Shown: positions 1 to 9,160 of the stretch, in pieces
How the letters are laid out: each line of letters opens with the position of its first letter
Position numbering within the stretch: position 1 is the first letter of the stretch
Translations under genes and position numbers: made by a program
Notes under the pieces: model-generated
The model's input: the letters and a program-made list of their open reading frames with translations, nothing else
What the model was told of the DNA's origin: nothing
Database searches by the model: none
Assembly (NCBI GenBank): GCA_902523885.1
Contig: CABZAV010000003.1
Location: 75,527-139,526 of the forward strand
Length of the DNA stretch: 64,000 bases
DNA from: an uncultured SAR86 cluster bacterium
GTDB lineage: Bacteria > Pseudomonadota > Gammaproteobacteria > Magnimaribacterales > AG-339-G14
Direction: 5' to 3'

Positions 1-495
1 ACTAGTTAGTTGTCCTTGCTCAACCATTGCGTCAGTCATTTTTTTATAAGCGGTTAAATAAGCCTCTTCGTTTTTAATATTCATTTCGAAGACAGCAAAA
101 ACTGTATCTTTCGTCCAATCACCTTGTTCATAAACTGCCTTGACTAAATTTTGTTCGGTTGGAACAGAAACTTCAGCCATTTCAGTTAAGAATGTTGCGT
201 AATCAGGGCAAGTACTCAAGATTACTAAAGTCTCATCTAGGACTTTTGAACCTTCATAAGTCACTACAAAAGTATGCGTAGATGCCTCACCACCATTGAA
301 AGTTTCTGCCATCAAAGCCACTGTACTCGGGGTTTTTTGACCGCATTCAGAAGCATTAAACTTATCCATCGCCGCAACCACTGCTGGTGGATTGGTTGTA
401 GAAATGCCGTAGTAGGCATAGTACGTATCCATTGCATGATCATCTGCTTGAGCAAAACCGCTCAAAGCAAAAAGAAGTATTAAAGTTTTTTTCAT
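1..495 (-). CDS. Secreted protein, 3'-truncated by window edge; paralog of the 511-1218 gene
   Basis: Own translation from CAT at 493-495 on minus: MKKTLILLFALSGFAQADDHAMDTYYAYYGISTTNPPAVVAAMDKFNASECGQKTPSTVALMAETFNGGEASTHTFVVTYEGS...GDWTKDTVFAVFEM...; open to the window edge; AGAGGAG Shine-Dalgarno upstream; aligns with the 511-1218 product. Not in ORF track. Confidence 0.85.
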   Translation of the reverse strand, partial: MKKTLILLFALSGFAQADDHAMDTYYAYYGISTTNPPAVVAAMDKFNASECGQKTPSTVALMAETFNGGEASTHTFVVTYEGSKVLDETLVILSTCPDYATFLTEMAEVSVPTEQNLVKAVYEQGDWTKDTVFAVFEMNIKNEEAYLTAYKKMTDAMVEQGQLTS

Positions 496-510
496 GAAAT
501 CTCCTCTAAG

Positions 511-1218
511 TTATTGCTTTGGCCAAGATTTTACCGGAAACACTAAAGATGTGTTGATGACATCTCTAACCATTCCTACTTTTTTAGAAAATTTTGCAAA
601 AGCTGGCGAAGCTGTTAATGCGTCCTGATTCGCTACCAAGCTTTCATAATCTTGAGCGCCAACGTAGACAAAATGAGAAGCCTCATTATTGCCAAGGAAT
701 ATTCTATTTAATCCATAAGATCCTGTGACGGAACCATCAGCAACATTAGAGTCCATCAATTCGGTCCAAGCTTTGGCATAAGCTGCTTCATTAGTTGTAG
801 TAATTTCGTATCTCAAAAAAACATTGTCTTTTGTCCAATCACCAACTTCAATCGCTGGGATAATTGCGAACTCAGATACCGCTTCCGCTCCTGAGGCAAT
901 GCCTTGTAACATTTTTACCGCTTCTGGACAGCTTTGCATAAGAGCTCCAGCTTTGGTGAAATCTTCCATAGTTTCATAAGAAACGATAATAAAATGAGTT
1001 GATGCATCGGAACCATTAATTGGCTCGGCCATAAGGCCAATATCCGCTGGCATCTTTTCCCCACACTCAGAGGCAGCAAACTCATCAAGAGCTCCTACCA
1101 CTGCAATAGGGTTAGTAACATCCATAAAATAAAAAGCGTGCATGGCATGTCTGCCTTCGCCTTCTGCATGAATAGATAGCGACATCATTGTCGAAATAAT
1201 AATTAATATTTTTTTCAT
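511..1218 (-). CDS. Secreted two-repeat protein of unknown function
   Basis: ORF track; signal peptide MKKILIIISTMMSLSIHAEG; start moved to the second Met because GGAGAGA is the likely SD for it; paralogous to upstream partial gene. Confidence 0.85.
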   Translation of the reverse strand: MKKILIIISTMMSLSIHAEGEGRHAMHAFYFMDVTNPIAVVGALDEFAASECGEKMPADIGLMAEPINGSDASTHFIIVSYETMEDFTKAGALMQSCPEAVKMLQGIASGAEAVSEFAIIPAIEVGDWTKDNVFLRYEITTTNEAAYAKAWTELMDSNVADGSVTGSYGLNRIFLGNNEASHFVYVGAQDYESLVANQDALTASPAFAKFSKKVGMVRDVINTSLVFPVKSWPKQ

Positions 1219-1281
1219 TTTTCTCTCCATTGAAAAAATTTAAGGGGTAACTAATATGAGACAATTGCAGCTAAAAGTGAA

Positions 1282-1767
1282 GTGAAATTTTTAATTTTAA
1301 GTAAAAAACGTGTGACTTTTTGTCTCATACTTTTGTGTTTGACAACAAATTTATTTGCAAAGGAATTATTAACTGAAATTACAGTTACAGACGGCGACAC
1401 GGTTAGAGGGAAGTACGAAAATGAGTTGATCCGAATAAGATTGGCTGAAATTGACGCACCCGAATTAAAACAAGCTTTTGGTATCGAATCTAAAAACTGC
1501 TTAAAAAAATTAATCAGACAATCTGGCGGTAAAGTTTTTTTTAAATTCAAAGAAAAGGATCGTTATAAAAGGCACGTCGGCTGGATCTATTCTGAAAATC
1601 TCGATATCAATTTAGAAATGGTCAAAAGAGGTTGTGCCTGGGTTTATGATCGTTATGCAGAAAGAGAGGTACTTTTCAACCATCAGAATTTGGCTAAAAA
1701 AAACAAACTTGGACTTTGGAAGAATACCAATGCTGTTAAACCCTGGGATTGGCGACGTCTAAATTAA
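1282..1767 (+). CDS. Staphylococcal nuclease-like (thermonuclease) secreted protein
   Basis: TVTDGDTVRGKY...IRLAEIDAPE...VGWIY...GCAWVY..Y..REVLF..QNLAKKNKLGLWKN: SNase-family motifs; GTG start. Confidence 0.9.
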   Translation: MKFLILSKKRVTFCLILLCLTTNLFAKELLTEITVTDGDTVRGKYENELIRIRLAEIDAPELKQAFGIESKNCLKKLIRQSGGKVFFKFKEKDRYKRHVGWIYSENLDINLEMVKRGCAWVYDRYAEREVLFNHQNLAKKNKLGLWKNTNAVKPWDWRRLN

Positions 1768-2135
1768 GAAAGATCGATAGCGAATTTTTTTAAGACTTCC
1801 AACGGCGCATGATTTAAAGCGGATTCTTCGGTACTCTGTAAAACAACTTTGGGAGCAGAGCCTGCTTCCCAGGCTTCGACCCAACGATCCACACAAAGAC
1901 ACCAGCGGTCACCGGCCTTTAAACCAGGAAACCCAAAATCTTCCATTGGGGTAGAAAGATCGTTGCCTCTGGAGGCGGAGAAAGTCAAAAAATCATCCGT
2001 CATCACTGCACAGACTGTGTGCTTGCCGTGATCTTCTTCGCCTGTAGTACAACAGCCGTCTCGGTAAAATCCAGTCAAAGGCTCAAACGAACAAGGAATC
2101 AAAACTTCTCCAAAAACATTTTTAGATTCACTCAT
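1764..2135 (-). CDS. DUF2237 family protein
   Basis: NVFGEVLIPCSFEPLTGFYRDGCCTTGEEDHGKHTVCAVMTDDFLTFSASRGNDLSTP...GDRWCLCVDRWVEA matches remembered DUF2237 pattern; start chosen at MSESK. Confidence 0.8.
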   Translation of the reverse strand: MSESKNVFGEVLIPCSFEPLTGFYRDGCCTTGEEDHGKHTVCAVMTDDFLTFSASRGNDLSTPMEDFGFPGLKAGDRWCLCVDRWVEAWEAGSAPKVVLQSTEESALNHAPLEVLKKFAIDLS

Positions 2136-2176
2136 AGGGATTATTTTACCCAACTATTTACTTATATAATAAGAAG

Positions 2177-3613
2177 ATGAACATATTTGATGGCGTCAAA
2201 TTTAATAACTCTTTTGCGAAACTCTCTGAAGAGTTTTATACCAAGCAGAAGTGGTCATCTTTTGAAAAAGCGCACTTGATTTCATTTAATAAAGACTTAG
2301 CAAAAGATTTAGGCTTAAACCCTGAACTGAAACCAGAGGAATTGGTAAAAATTTTCAATGGTGAAATTGAACACCAAAACTCCGAGTCATTAGCAATGGT
2401 TTATGCCGGCCATCAATTTGGCAGCTGGGTGCCGCAATTGGGAGACGGCCGCGGAATTTTGTTTGGCCAAATTGAAACCCCTCAAGGATTGCGAGATTTA
2501 CATATAAAAGGGGCTGGCAAAACTCCTTATTCAAGATTTGCTGATGGCAGAGCCGTCTTGAGATCTACAATTAGAGAATATCTATGTGGTGAGGCTATGC
2601 ATGGCCTGAGGATTCCCTCTTCGCGCGCCTTATTGATGTTTGGTAGCAATGAACTTGTTTTTCGAGAAACAACTGAGACTGGCGCAATGTTGGTTAGAAC
2701 TGCTAAAACTCACATACGGTTTGGTCATTTTGAATACTTGAAACACAACGATAAAAAAGAGTACCTAGTAGAATTACTAGATCATGTGTTGGCGGAATAT
2801 TTTCCGGATCTGGTTGATAGAAAAGACAAATATGAAATTTTCTTTGAGCAAACAGTTCAATCAACAGCGGAATTGATAGCAAACTGGCAGGCGGTTGGTT
2901 TTGCCCATGGGGTAATGAATACCGACAACATGTCGCTACTTGGTGAGACATTTGATTTTGGTCCATTTGGCTTTCTAGAATCCTATGATCCAAATTTTAT
3001 TTGCAACCATTCTGACGCAGGTGGTAGATACGCTTTTAATAATCAACCAGCGATAGGTTTATGGAATTGCCAAGCCCTAGCAGCTGCGTTGGATGAAATT
3101 ATTGCTGAGGAAAAATTAATTGAGGCACTAAAAAAATATCAACATTATTTCTATGAACATCTAATTGATCTCTATCGAAAAAAATTAGGTCTGCAAGAAA
3201 AACTTGAGGGCGATGCGAAGTTAATCGAATCTTTGTTGACTTGGTTGCAAAATTCTAAAAAGGATTACACAAACTTTTTTAGAAACTTGCATGACATTCA
3301 TGAACCTAAAAACATCATCTTTGAGGATGCAGAAGGGAAAGCCTGGTCAAAAAAATTTAAAGAACGCTTTGGGTTAGAGAAGCTTTCTACCAAGAAAGCC
3401 CAGCAGAAAATGCTTGCCAATAATCCCAAATATATTTTGCGGAATTATCTTGCTCATCAAGCTATACGGAAAGCAGAACAGAATAATTTTTCTGAGATAG
3501 AAGTATTGATGAAATTACTCAGTCAACCTTTCAACGAGCATTTGGAATACGAAGATTATGCTAAGTCGTCTCCTGATTGGGGTAAGTCTCTAGAAATATC
3601 CTGCTCGTCATAA
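2177..3613 (+). CDS. selO: SelO/YdiU-type pseudokinase protein adenylyltransferase (UPF0061)
   Basis: AMVYAGHQFGSWVPQLGDGRGILFGQ, HIKGAGKTPYSRFADGRAVLRS, HGVMNTDNMS, terminal CSS. Confidence 0.93.
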   Translation: MNIFDGVKFNNSFAKLSEEFYTKQKWSSFEKAHLISFNKDLAKDLGLNPELKPEELVKIFNGEIEHQNSESLAMVYAGHQFGSWVPQLGDGRGILFGQIETPQGLRDLHIKGAGKTPYSRFADGRAVLRSTIREYLCGEAMHGLRIPSSRALLMFGSNELVFRETTETGAMLVRTAKTHIRFGHFEYLKHNDKKEYLVELLDHVLAEYFPDLVDRKDKYEIFFEQTVQSTAELIANWQAVGFAHGVMNTDNMSLLGETFDFGPFGFLESYDPNFICNHSDAGGRYAFNNQPAIGLWNCQALAAALDEIIAEEKLIEALKKYQHYFYEHLIDLYRKKLGLQEKLEGDAKLIESLLTWLQNSKKDYTNFFRNLHDIHEPKNIIFEDAEGKAWSKKFKERFGLEKLSTKKAQQKMLANNPKYILRNYLAHQAIRKAEQNNFSEIEVLMKLLSQPFNEHLEYEDYAKSSPDWGKSLEISCSS

Positions 3614-3778
3614 TCAGCAAAGATTATTTTTTTCACAAGCCAAACAAATTTTTGAGAGGCCCATTTCTTGATGTCGATTTTTGGAAAAATAATTAAAAGG
3701 CAGCTTTTTCAAACAAGAACTACATTTTTTTTGATTTTTCATATTGGAATTCTAACAAAAAAAAGTCCTAAAAAAGTA

Positions 3779-3808
3779 GAACCCCCGAGGCCGAAGCTTC
3801 AGGGGTTC
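3779..3808 (-). terminator. Rho-independent terminator-like hairpin (minus-strand orientation)
   Basis: Minus strand GAACCCC-T-GAAGC-TTCG-GCCTC-G-GGGGTTC then TACTTTTTTAGGACTTTTTTTT; UUCG tetraloop and U-rich tail. Confidence 0.65.
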
Positions 3809-3860
3809 AAGGGGGGAGAAGAAACTCTTAAAAAACTTTTATTTGTTTCTAACTTCGATT

Positions 3861-3962
3861 TTAAGCACCGAAAGTTAATATTCCTAAACTACCTACGTAA
3901 AGTAGGATTGAGAAGCAAACCACATAACCCACTGTGCCTATTACTGCTCTATAAACATTCAT
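3861..3962 (-). CDS. Putative 33-aa single-pass membrane microprotein
   Basis: Own translation: MNVYRAVIGTVGYVVCFSILLYVGSLGILTFGA*; GGAG 7 nt upstream of ATG; downstream terminator on the same strand. Below the ORF track length cutoff. Confidence 0.5.
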   Translation of the reverse strand: MNVYRAVIGTVGYVVCFSILLYVGSLGILTFGA

Positions 3963-4324
3963 TTTGTAACTCCATTTAGTTATGAATTGTTGATGCATAT
4001 GATAAACCAAGCAAAAAGACCATTTTTTTCCCTACAAACTAAGTAAAAAAAGATATTTGCACATTTTGTTATCAAAATAGGCTTTTTTATTACCAAAATG
4101 GCTCAACAAGGCTCAAAGTATAGCCAAATAAGCTTTTAAAGCTATAGCAAGATGACCGATTTTCTAGTTTTTAGCAGTAATGTTATAAAGATTTTACAAA
4201 AAGTTATAAAAAATAGCTTTTTTTATGCTTTTTTGATTTTTTATCTTTCTAATAATTTTAAATACTGTTTTTTTGGGTTTGATTTGATCTAAAATAGTCC
4301 AGCCAAACAATTAGGAGCAGCATC

Positions 4325-5338
4325 ATGAGGCAAATACAAATTCAAAAACCCGGTGGTTTAGAAAATTTAAGATTGGAGAATGTAGACTCTCCCAATTTAG
4401 CAAATGACGAGGTTTTGATGAAGATTCATGCCAGCAGCCTAAATTATCATGATCTGATGGTAGCGCTAGGTCTAATTCCTACGGATGATAAGCGAGTCCC
4501 ACTTTCTGATGGAGCAGGAGAAATTCTTGAAGTTGGTTCAGATGTAACTAAGTGGAAAATTGGTGATAAAGTCATGAGTGTTTGTTTCCCGAATTGGGTA
4601 GACGGTCCTCCAAAATACGAACTGTTGAGTTTTATTGGTGATAACGAAGACGGTTATGCCGCAGAAGTCATCGCAATTAAAGAAACTGCGCTCACAAAAA
4701 TACCAGACAACCTCTCCTTTTCTGAAGCAGCAACATTACCTTGTGCTGGACTTACTGCTTGGCGAGCATTGGTAGATAAAGGGAATTTAAAAAAAGATGA
4801 AACTGTATTGGTTCAGGGTACCGGTGGTGTTTCAATTTTTGCACTGCAGTTGGCTAAATGCATGGGGGCAAAAGTCATCGCGACATCATCGTCTGAAGAA
4901 AAGTTAGCAAAACTCAAAGAACTTGGCGCAGACGAACTGATAAACTATAAGGAACACCCAGAATGGGGAAAGGAAGTTTTAAAAATTACAAACAACGAAG
5001 GTGTTGATCACGTTATGGAAGTTGGCGGTGGTGGAACTTTTGGGGAATCTGTGCGAGCAGCGAAACTTGGCGGACATATTGCTTTAATTGGTGTTTTAAG
5101 TGGTCCAGCAGTGAGTGAAATTATTTTGCCCAGAATTTTTCTTAAACAGGTGCGTTTGAGTGGTATTGCAATGGCCAATCAACAATCTCAAATAGCTATG
5201 ATTGAATTTATTGAAAAACACAATATAAAACCGATCATTAGCGATACTTTTGATTTAGCTAATCTTTCCGATGCCTTTCAACATCAAATAGACAATAAAC
5301 ATTTTGGCAAGATTTCCATAACAATGGGAGCTGAATGA
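4325..5338 (+). CDS. Zinc-type alcohol dehydrogenase-like protein (MDR superfamily)
   Basis: VLVQGTGGVSIFALQLAKCMGAKVIATSSSEEKLAKLKELGAD Rossmann region; MDR domain organisation. Confidence 0.88.
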   Translation: MRQIQIQKPGGLENLRLENVDSPNLANDEVLMKIHASSLNYHDLMVALGLIPTDDKRVPLSDGAGEILEVGSDVTKWKIGDKVMSVCFPNWVDGPPKYELLSFIGDNEDGYAAEVIAIKETALTKIPDNLSFSEAATLPCAGLTAWRALVDKGNLKKDETVLVQGTGGVSIFALQLAKCMGAKVIATSSSEEKLAKLKELGADELINYKEHPEWGKEVLKITNNEGVDHVMEVGGGGTFGESVRAAKLGGHIALIGVLSGPAVSEIILPRIFLKQVRLSGIAMANQQSQIAMIEFIEKHNIKPIISDTFDLANLSDAFQHQIDNKHFGKISITMGAE

Positions 5339-7011
5339 ATAATTATGATTTTGTAGTTCTTGGAGGAGGTTCAGCAGGTTGCGTGCTGGCAAATAGATTA
5401 AGTGCAAATCCAAATCATACGGTCTGTTTAATTGAAGCTGGATCTAAAGATAATAGCATCTCTATTAAAACGCCTGCTCTCTTCGCCTTCATGGGAGATA
5501 AGAGTAAATACAATTGGGCTTTTTTAACTGAGCCTCAAAAAGGTTTTGCCAAAGAAAAATCTTTGGAACACGAGGTTGCTGTTGTAGACACCACTGGCCA
5601 AACTCATAAAATAAAAGAAGAACTGGAAGAACACAGGAGAGGCTACCAACCGAGGGGGAAAACTTTAGGTGGGTCGAGCTCGATCAATGCCATGTTATAT
5701 GTACGAGGGCATAAATGGGATTACGATCATTGGGCAAGTCTTGGCAATTCAGGCTGGTCTTATGATGATGTTCTACCTTACTTCAAAAAAGCAGAACATA
5801 ATGAAATGATTGACAATGAATATCATGGACAGGATGGGCCTCTGAATGTTACCAATATCCCTCATAAAAATAGATTTGTGGACTACTTTGTTGAAGCAGC
5901 TTCTAAATTTTATAAAGTCAACGATGATTACAATGGCAAGGAGCAAGAAGGAGTTGGCATTTATCAAACGACTCAAAAAAATGGAAAAAGATGTAGTGCA
6001 GCTACTGCTTACCTGCATCCTGTAAAAGACAGACCAAACTTAGAAATCTTAACCAACACGACAATTGATAGAATAATTTTCGAAGGAAATAAAGCTACAG
6101 GTGTGGAATGCTTAGATAAAAGCAATCGTTCTTTTTGTGTTGGTGTAAAAAAGGAAGTATTAGTATCTTCAGGAGCTTTTGGATCGCCACAGATTTTAAT
6201 GCGTTCTGGAATTGGTCCGACCGAAGAATTAAAAACTCATGGCATCGATACCTTATTTAATATCCCAGGGGTAGGGAAAAATTTACAAGATCATATTGAT
6301 TACGTAAGTGTACATCTTCACCAAAGTACTGATTTGATAGGTCTTTCTCTGCAATCTATTTTTTTTAAGTTTCCACTCGAAATCCTAAAATATTTATTCA
6401 CTAAAACTGGTCAATTTACTTCTACCATCGCCGAGGGTGCTGGATTTATTAAGTCTTCTCCTGAACAAGAAATTCCAGATCTTCAACTGCATTTCTGCGT
6501 TGCTCCAGTTAAAGATCATGGTAGACAATTTGTATATGGTAATGGGCTGAGCTGTCATGTTTGCTTATTGCGACCAAAATCTAGAGGCGAAGTCACCTTA
6601 AATTCAAGTGATCCCAAAGACCCACCAAAAATTGATCCCAAGTTTCTGAGTGTCCAAGCAGATGTTGATCTATTGGTGACTGGTTACAAAAAGATGATGG
6701 AAATCATGAATACCGAACCATTAAAGGAACATACCAAAAATAATCTCAGGCCAGTTGATTTAAGTAGCGACGAAAAAATTGAGGAGGCAATAAGAGAGGA
6801 AGCCGATACCGTCTATCACCCAGTAGGCACTTGCAAAATGGGCACAGATGAAATGAGCGTAGTGAATCACGAACTAAAAGTTCATGCTCTTGATAATGTC
6901 AGAGTTGTAGATGCATCCATCATGCCGACTTTGATTGGTGGTAATACCAACGCACCGACCATAATGATTGGAGAAAAAGCTGCAGACATGATCAAAGCGA
7001 CTTGGTCGTAA
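5335..7011 (+). CDS. GMC-family FAD-dependent oxidoreductase (choline dehydrogenase-like)
   Basis: DFVVLGGGSAGCVLANRLS; RGYQPRGKTLGGSSSINAMLYVRGHKWDYDHWA; HPVGTCKMG; overlaps ADH stop by 4 nt. Confidence 0.92.
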   Translation: MNNYDFVVLGGGSAGCVLANRLSANPNHTVCLIEAGSKDNSISIKTPALFAFMGDKSKYNWAFLTEPQKGFAKEKSLEHEVAVVDTTGQTHKIKEELEEHRRGYQPRGKTLGGSSSINAMLYVRGHKWDYDHWASLGNSGWSYDDVLPYFKKAEHNEMIDNEYHGQDGPLNVTNIPHKNRFVDYFVEAASKFYKVNDDYNGKEQEGVGIYQTTQKNGKRCSAATAYLHPVKDRPNLEILTNTTIDRIIFEGNKATGVECLDKSNRSFCVGVKKEVLVSSGAFGSPQILMRSGIGPTEELKTHGIDTLFNIPGVGKNLQDHIDYVSVHLHQSTDLIGLSLQSIFFKFPLEILKYLFTKTGQFTSTIAEGAGFIKSSPEQEIPDLQLHFCVAPVKDHGRQFVYGNGLSCHVCLLRPKSRGEVTLNSSDPKDPPKIDPKFLSVQADVDLLVTGYKKMMEIMNTEPLKEHTKNNLRPVDLSSDEKIEEAIREEADTVYHPVGTCKMGTDEMSVVNHELKVHALDNVRVVDASIMPTLIGGNTNAPTIMIGEKAADMIKATWS

Positions 7012-7088
7012 AGGATTAAGACGTTTGTATATCTGCTGATTTTTACTTTAAAATCTTAGATAGTAGATATTCATCCAAAGGGGGCAAT

Positions 7089-9152
7089 GTGAAACATCTT
7101 TTTATAATTATTTTAGTTTTAACTTTTATCAGCTGTACTGATACTAGATACGAAATTGTTGATTATTCTGGTGTTGCTCCAGCTGTAACGACGATCCCTG
7201 ATTATAACGAAGACAAGAATGCTTACTTTGGCGATACTCATATTCATACTAAATATTCTTTTGACGCTTATATTTTCGGCACCACTGCAACTCCTGACGA
7301 TGCTTACCGATTTGCCCAAGGAGAAGCTATTCAACACCCACTTGGTTTTGATATGAAAATAAAAGAGCCGCTGGATTTTTATGCTGTAACCGATCACGCT
7401 TTTTTCCTTGGCATGATTAACGCTTGGGCGGATACTTCGACTTATGCTTCAACTCTACCTGGCGTAGAAGCTTTTCATGATTTGAACCGTGATGACAACC
7501 GAGGCGTTGATTCCATAGTTGATCGTTTTAATTTATTTGGCAATCAAGTAAGAAACATTCTTGCTGATGTGCGTCCTTGGTGGGATCCAACTTTATGGCG
7601 AGCCATCTTAACTCCACACTTACAAATTGGCTCCAAAGTTTTTGATCACGATACACATATTTCTGCATGGGCAGATATAGTGCGTGCTGCAGAGGAAGCT
7701 AATGATCCTGGAAGATTTACTACTTTCACTGCTTATGAATTTACAACTTCGACTGATGTTGGCAATGGAAACCTTCATAGGAATGTAATTTTTAAAAGCG
7801 ATCAAATACCAGTGAGACCTCACTCTAGAATTGATTCGATAAATCCAGAAAATTTATGGAAATGGATGGATGGTTTGAGAGAGATGGGCGTAGACTCAAT
7901 TGCTATTCCTCACAACTCCAACGGTTCTAATGGTGCAATGTTTGATATGCGAACTTTTAATGGAAAACCCATTACTCAAGCCTACTCGGATATGAGAATG
8001 AGAAATGAGCCAATCGTAGAAATGACTCAGGTAAAAGGAACTTCAGATACTCATCCGCTTTTATCTCCAAATGATGAATTTTCAGATTTTGGAATTTATG
8101 AATCTAGAATCGGTTCTTTTCCTAGAACTTATAGTTTTCCAGCTGGTGGATATGTTAGGGATGCTTTTATTAAAGGCATGGTTTTGGAATACAGCGCACA
8201 AGGAAATCCTTTCAAGTTTGGTTTAATTGGAGCGAGCGATTCTCACACTGGGGCTGGAGCCTATAGCGAAGAAGATTATTGGTCGAAAATTGGAATTATT
8301 GATGGTACTCCCGAAGGCCGAGGTAGTGTTCCTTTGAGTGAATTACAAGTAGATCAATTGCCTCAAGGCGGTGCAGGTGTGAGTGTCACTGAAACCGATC
8401 AAGGCACTTACGCAAATACAGGCTTTGAAACCTGGGGTGCATCTGGTCTTGCAGGAGTTTGGGCCGAAGAAAATACAAGAGATTCGATATTTTCAGCAAT
8501 GCGACGCAAAGAGACTTTCGCCACGACAGGCAATAGAATGAAAGTTAGATTTTTTGGAGGATTTGAAACGAATCAACTAGATTTAAATGACGAGAACCTA
8601 GTCAAAGCTGCTTATGCAAATAGTTCGACTATGGGAGGCGAAATTTTAGCCGACGGAGACAAAGTTCCAAGTTTCTTGGTTTGGGCACAAAGAGACAAAC
8701 ATGGAGCACCCCTGCAAAGAGTACAAATTATCAAGGGTTCAATCAATCAATTTGATTCGTCTCCAACCGAAGTTATATACGACGTTGCATGCTCCAATGG
8801 CCTGGAAGTAAATCCTGAAACGAATAGATGTCCAGACAATGGTGCGCGAGTTGATATCGAAACCTGCGCTTTTTCAAAAGACGTTGGCTCAGCTGAATTA
8901 AAAGCAACTTGGACAGATCCTGATTTCAATCCTAACGATAGAGCTTTTTACTATGTAAGAGTTTTGGAGAATCCCACCTGTAGGTGGTCGACTTGGGATG
9001 CAATCAAAAGAGGTTTGGCCCCGAGGCCTGATATTCATGACACAATTCAAGAGAGGGCCTGGTCTTCGCCAATCTGGTTTGTTCCAACTGGCTCCAACGA
9101 ATTAGCGCCCGCACAATCTATGCAATCAGATTTAGCTGAATACGTTGAATAA
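7089..9152 (+). CDS. DUF3604 domain lipoprotein (PHP-like metal-binding motifs)
   Basis: Lipobox LTFISC; FGDTHIHTKYSFDAYIFGTTATPDDAYRFAQGE; DFYAVTDHAFFLG; LIGASDSHTGAG. Confidence 0.88.
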   Translation: MKHLFIIILVLTFISCTDTRYEIVDYSGVAPAVTTIPDYNEDKNAYFGDTHIHTKYSFDAYIFGTTATPDDAYRFAQGEAIQHPLGFDMKIKEPLDFYAVTDHAFFLGMINAWADTSTYASTLPGVEAFHDLNRDDNRGVDSIVDRFNLFGNQVRNILADVRPWWDPTLWRAILTPHLQIGSKVFDHDTHISAWADIVRAAEEANDPGRFTTFTAYEFTTSTDVGNGNLHRNVIFKSDQIPVRPHSRIDSINPENLWKWMDGLREMGVDSIAIPHNSNGSNGAMFDMRTFNGKPITQAYSDMRMRNEPIVEMTQVKGTSDTHPLLSPNDEFSDFGIYESRIGSFPRTYSFPAGGYVRDAFIKGMVLEYSAQGNPFKFGLIGASDSHTGAGAYSEEDYWSKIGIIDGTPEGRGSVPLSELQVDQLPQGGAGVSVTETDQGTYANTGFETWGASGLAGVWAEENTRDSIFSAMRRKETFATTGNRMKVRFFGGFETNQLDLNDENLVKAAYANSSTMGGEILADGDKVPSFLVWAQRDKHGAPLQRVQIIKGSINQFDSSPTEVIYDVACSNGLEVNPETNRCPDNGARVDIETCAFSKDVGSAELKATWTDPDFNPNDRAFYYVRVLENPTCRWSTWDAIKRGLAPRPDIHDTIQERAWSSPIWFVPTGSNELAPAQSMQSDLAEYVE

Positions 9153-9160
9153 ATAATTAA

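Noticed and set aside
274-483. 69-aa plus-strand ORF
   Set aside because: Antisense to the left-edge secreted-protein gene, which has a signal peptide, SD and paralog; Cys/His-rich composition typical of a shadow frame.
1251-1550. 99-aa ORF antisense to the nuclease gene
   Set aside because: Entirely overlaps a recognisable SNase-family gene; no independent support.
3668-3979. 103-aa plus-strand ORF in the selO-ADH spacer
   Set aside because: Runs through the hairpin at 3779-3808 and overlaps the better supported minus-strand microprotein; composition is low-complexity Lys/Phe/Leu.
4070-4215. Possible sRNA or repeat array in the T-rich ADH upstream region (repeated GGCTCAA, GTTATAAA, AGCTTTTAAAGCT)
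   Set aside because: Short, low-complexity matches expected in AT-rich DNA; no coherent structure or terminator found.
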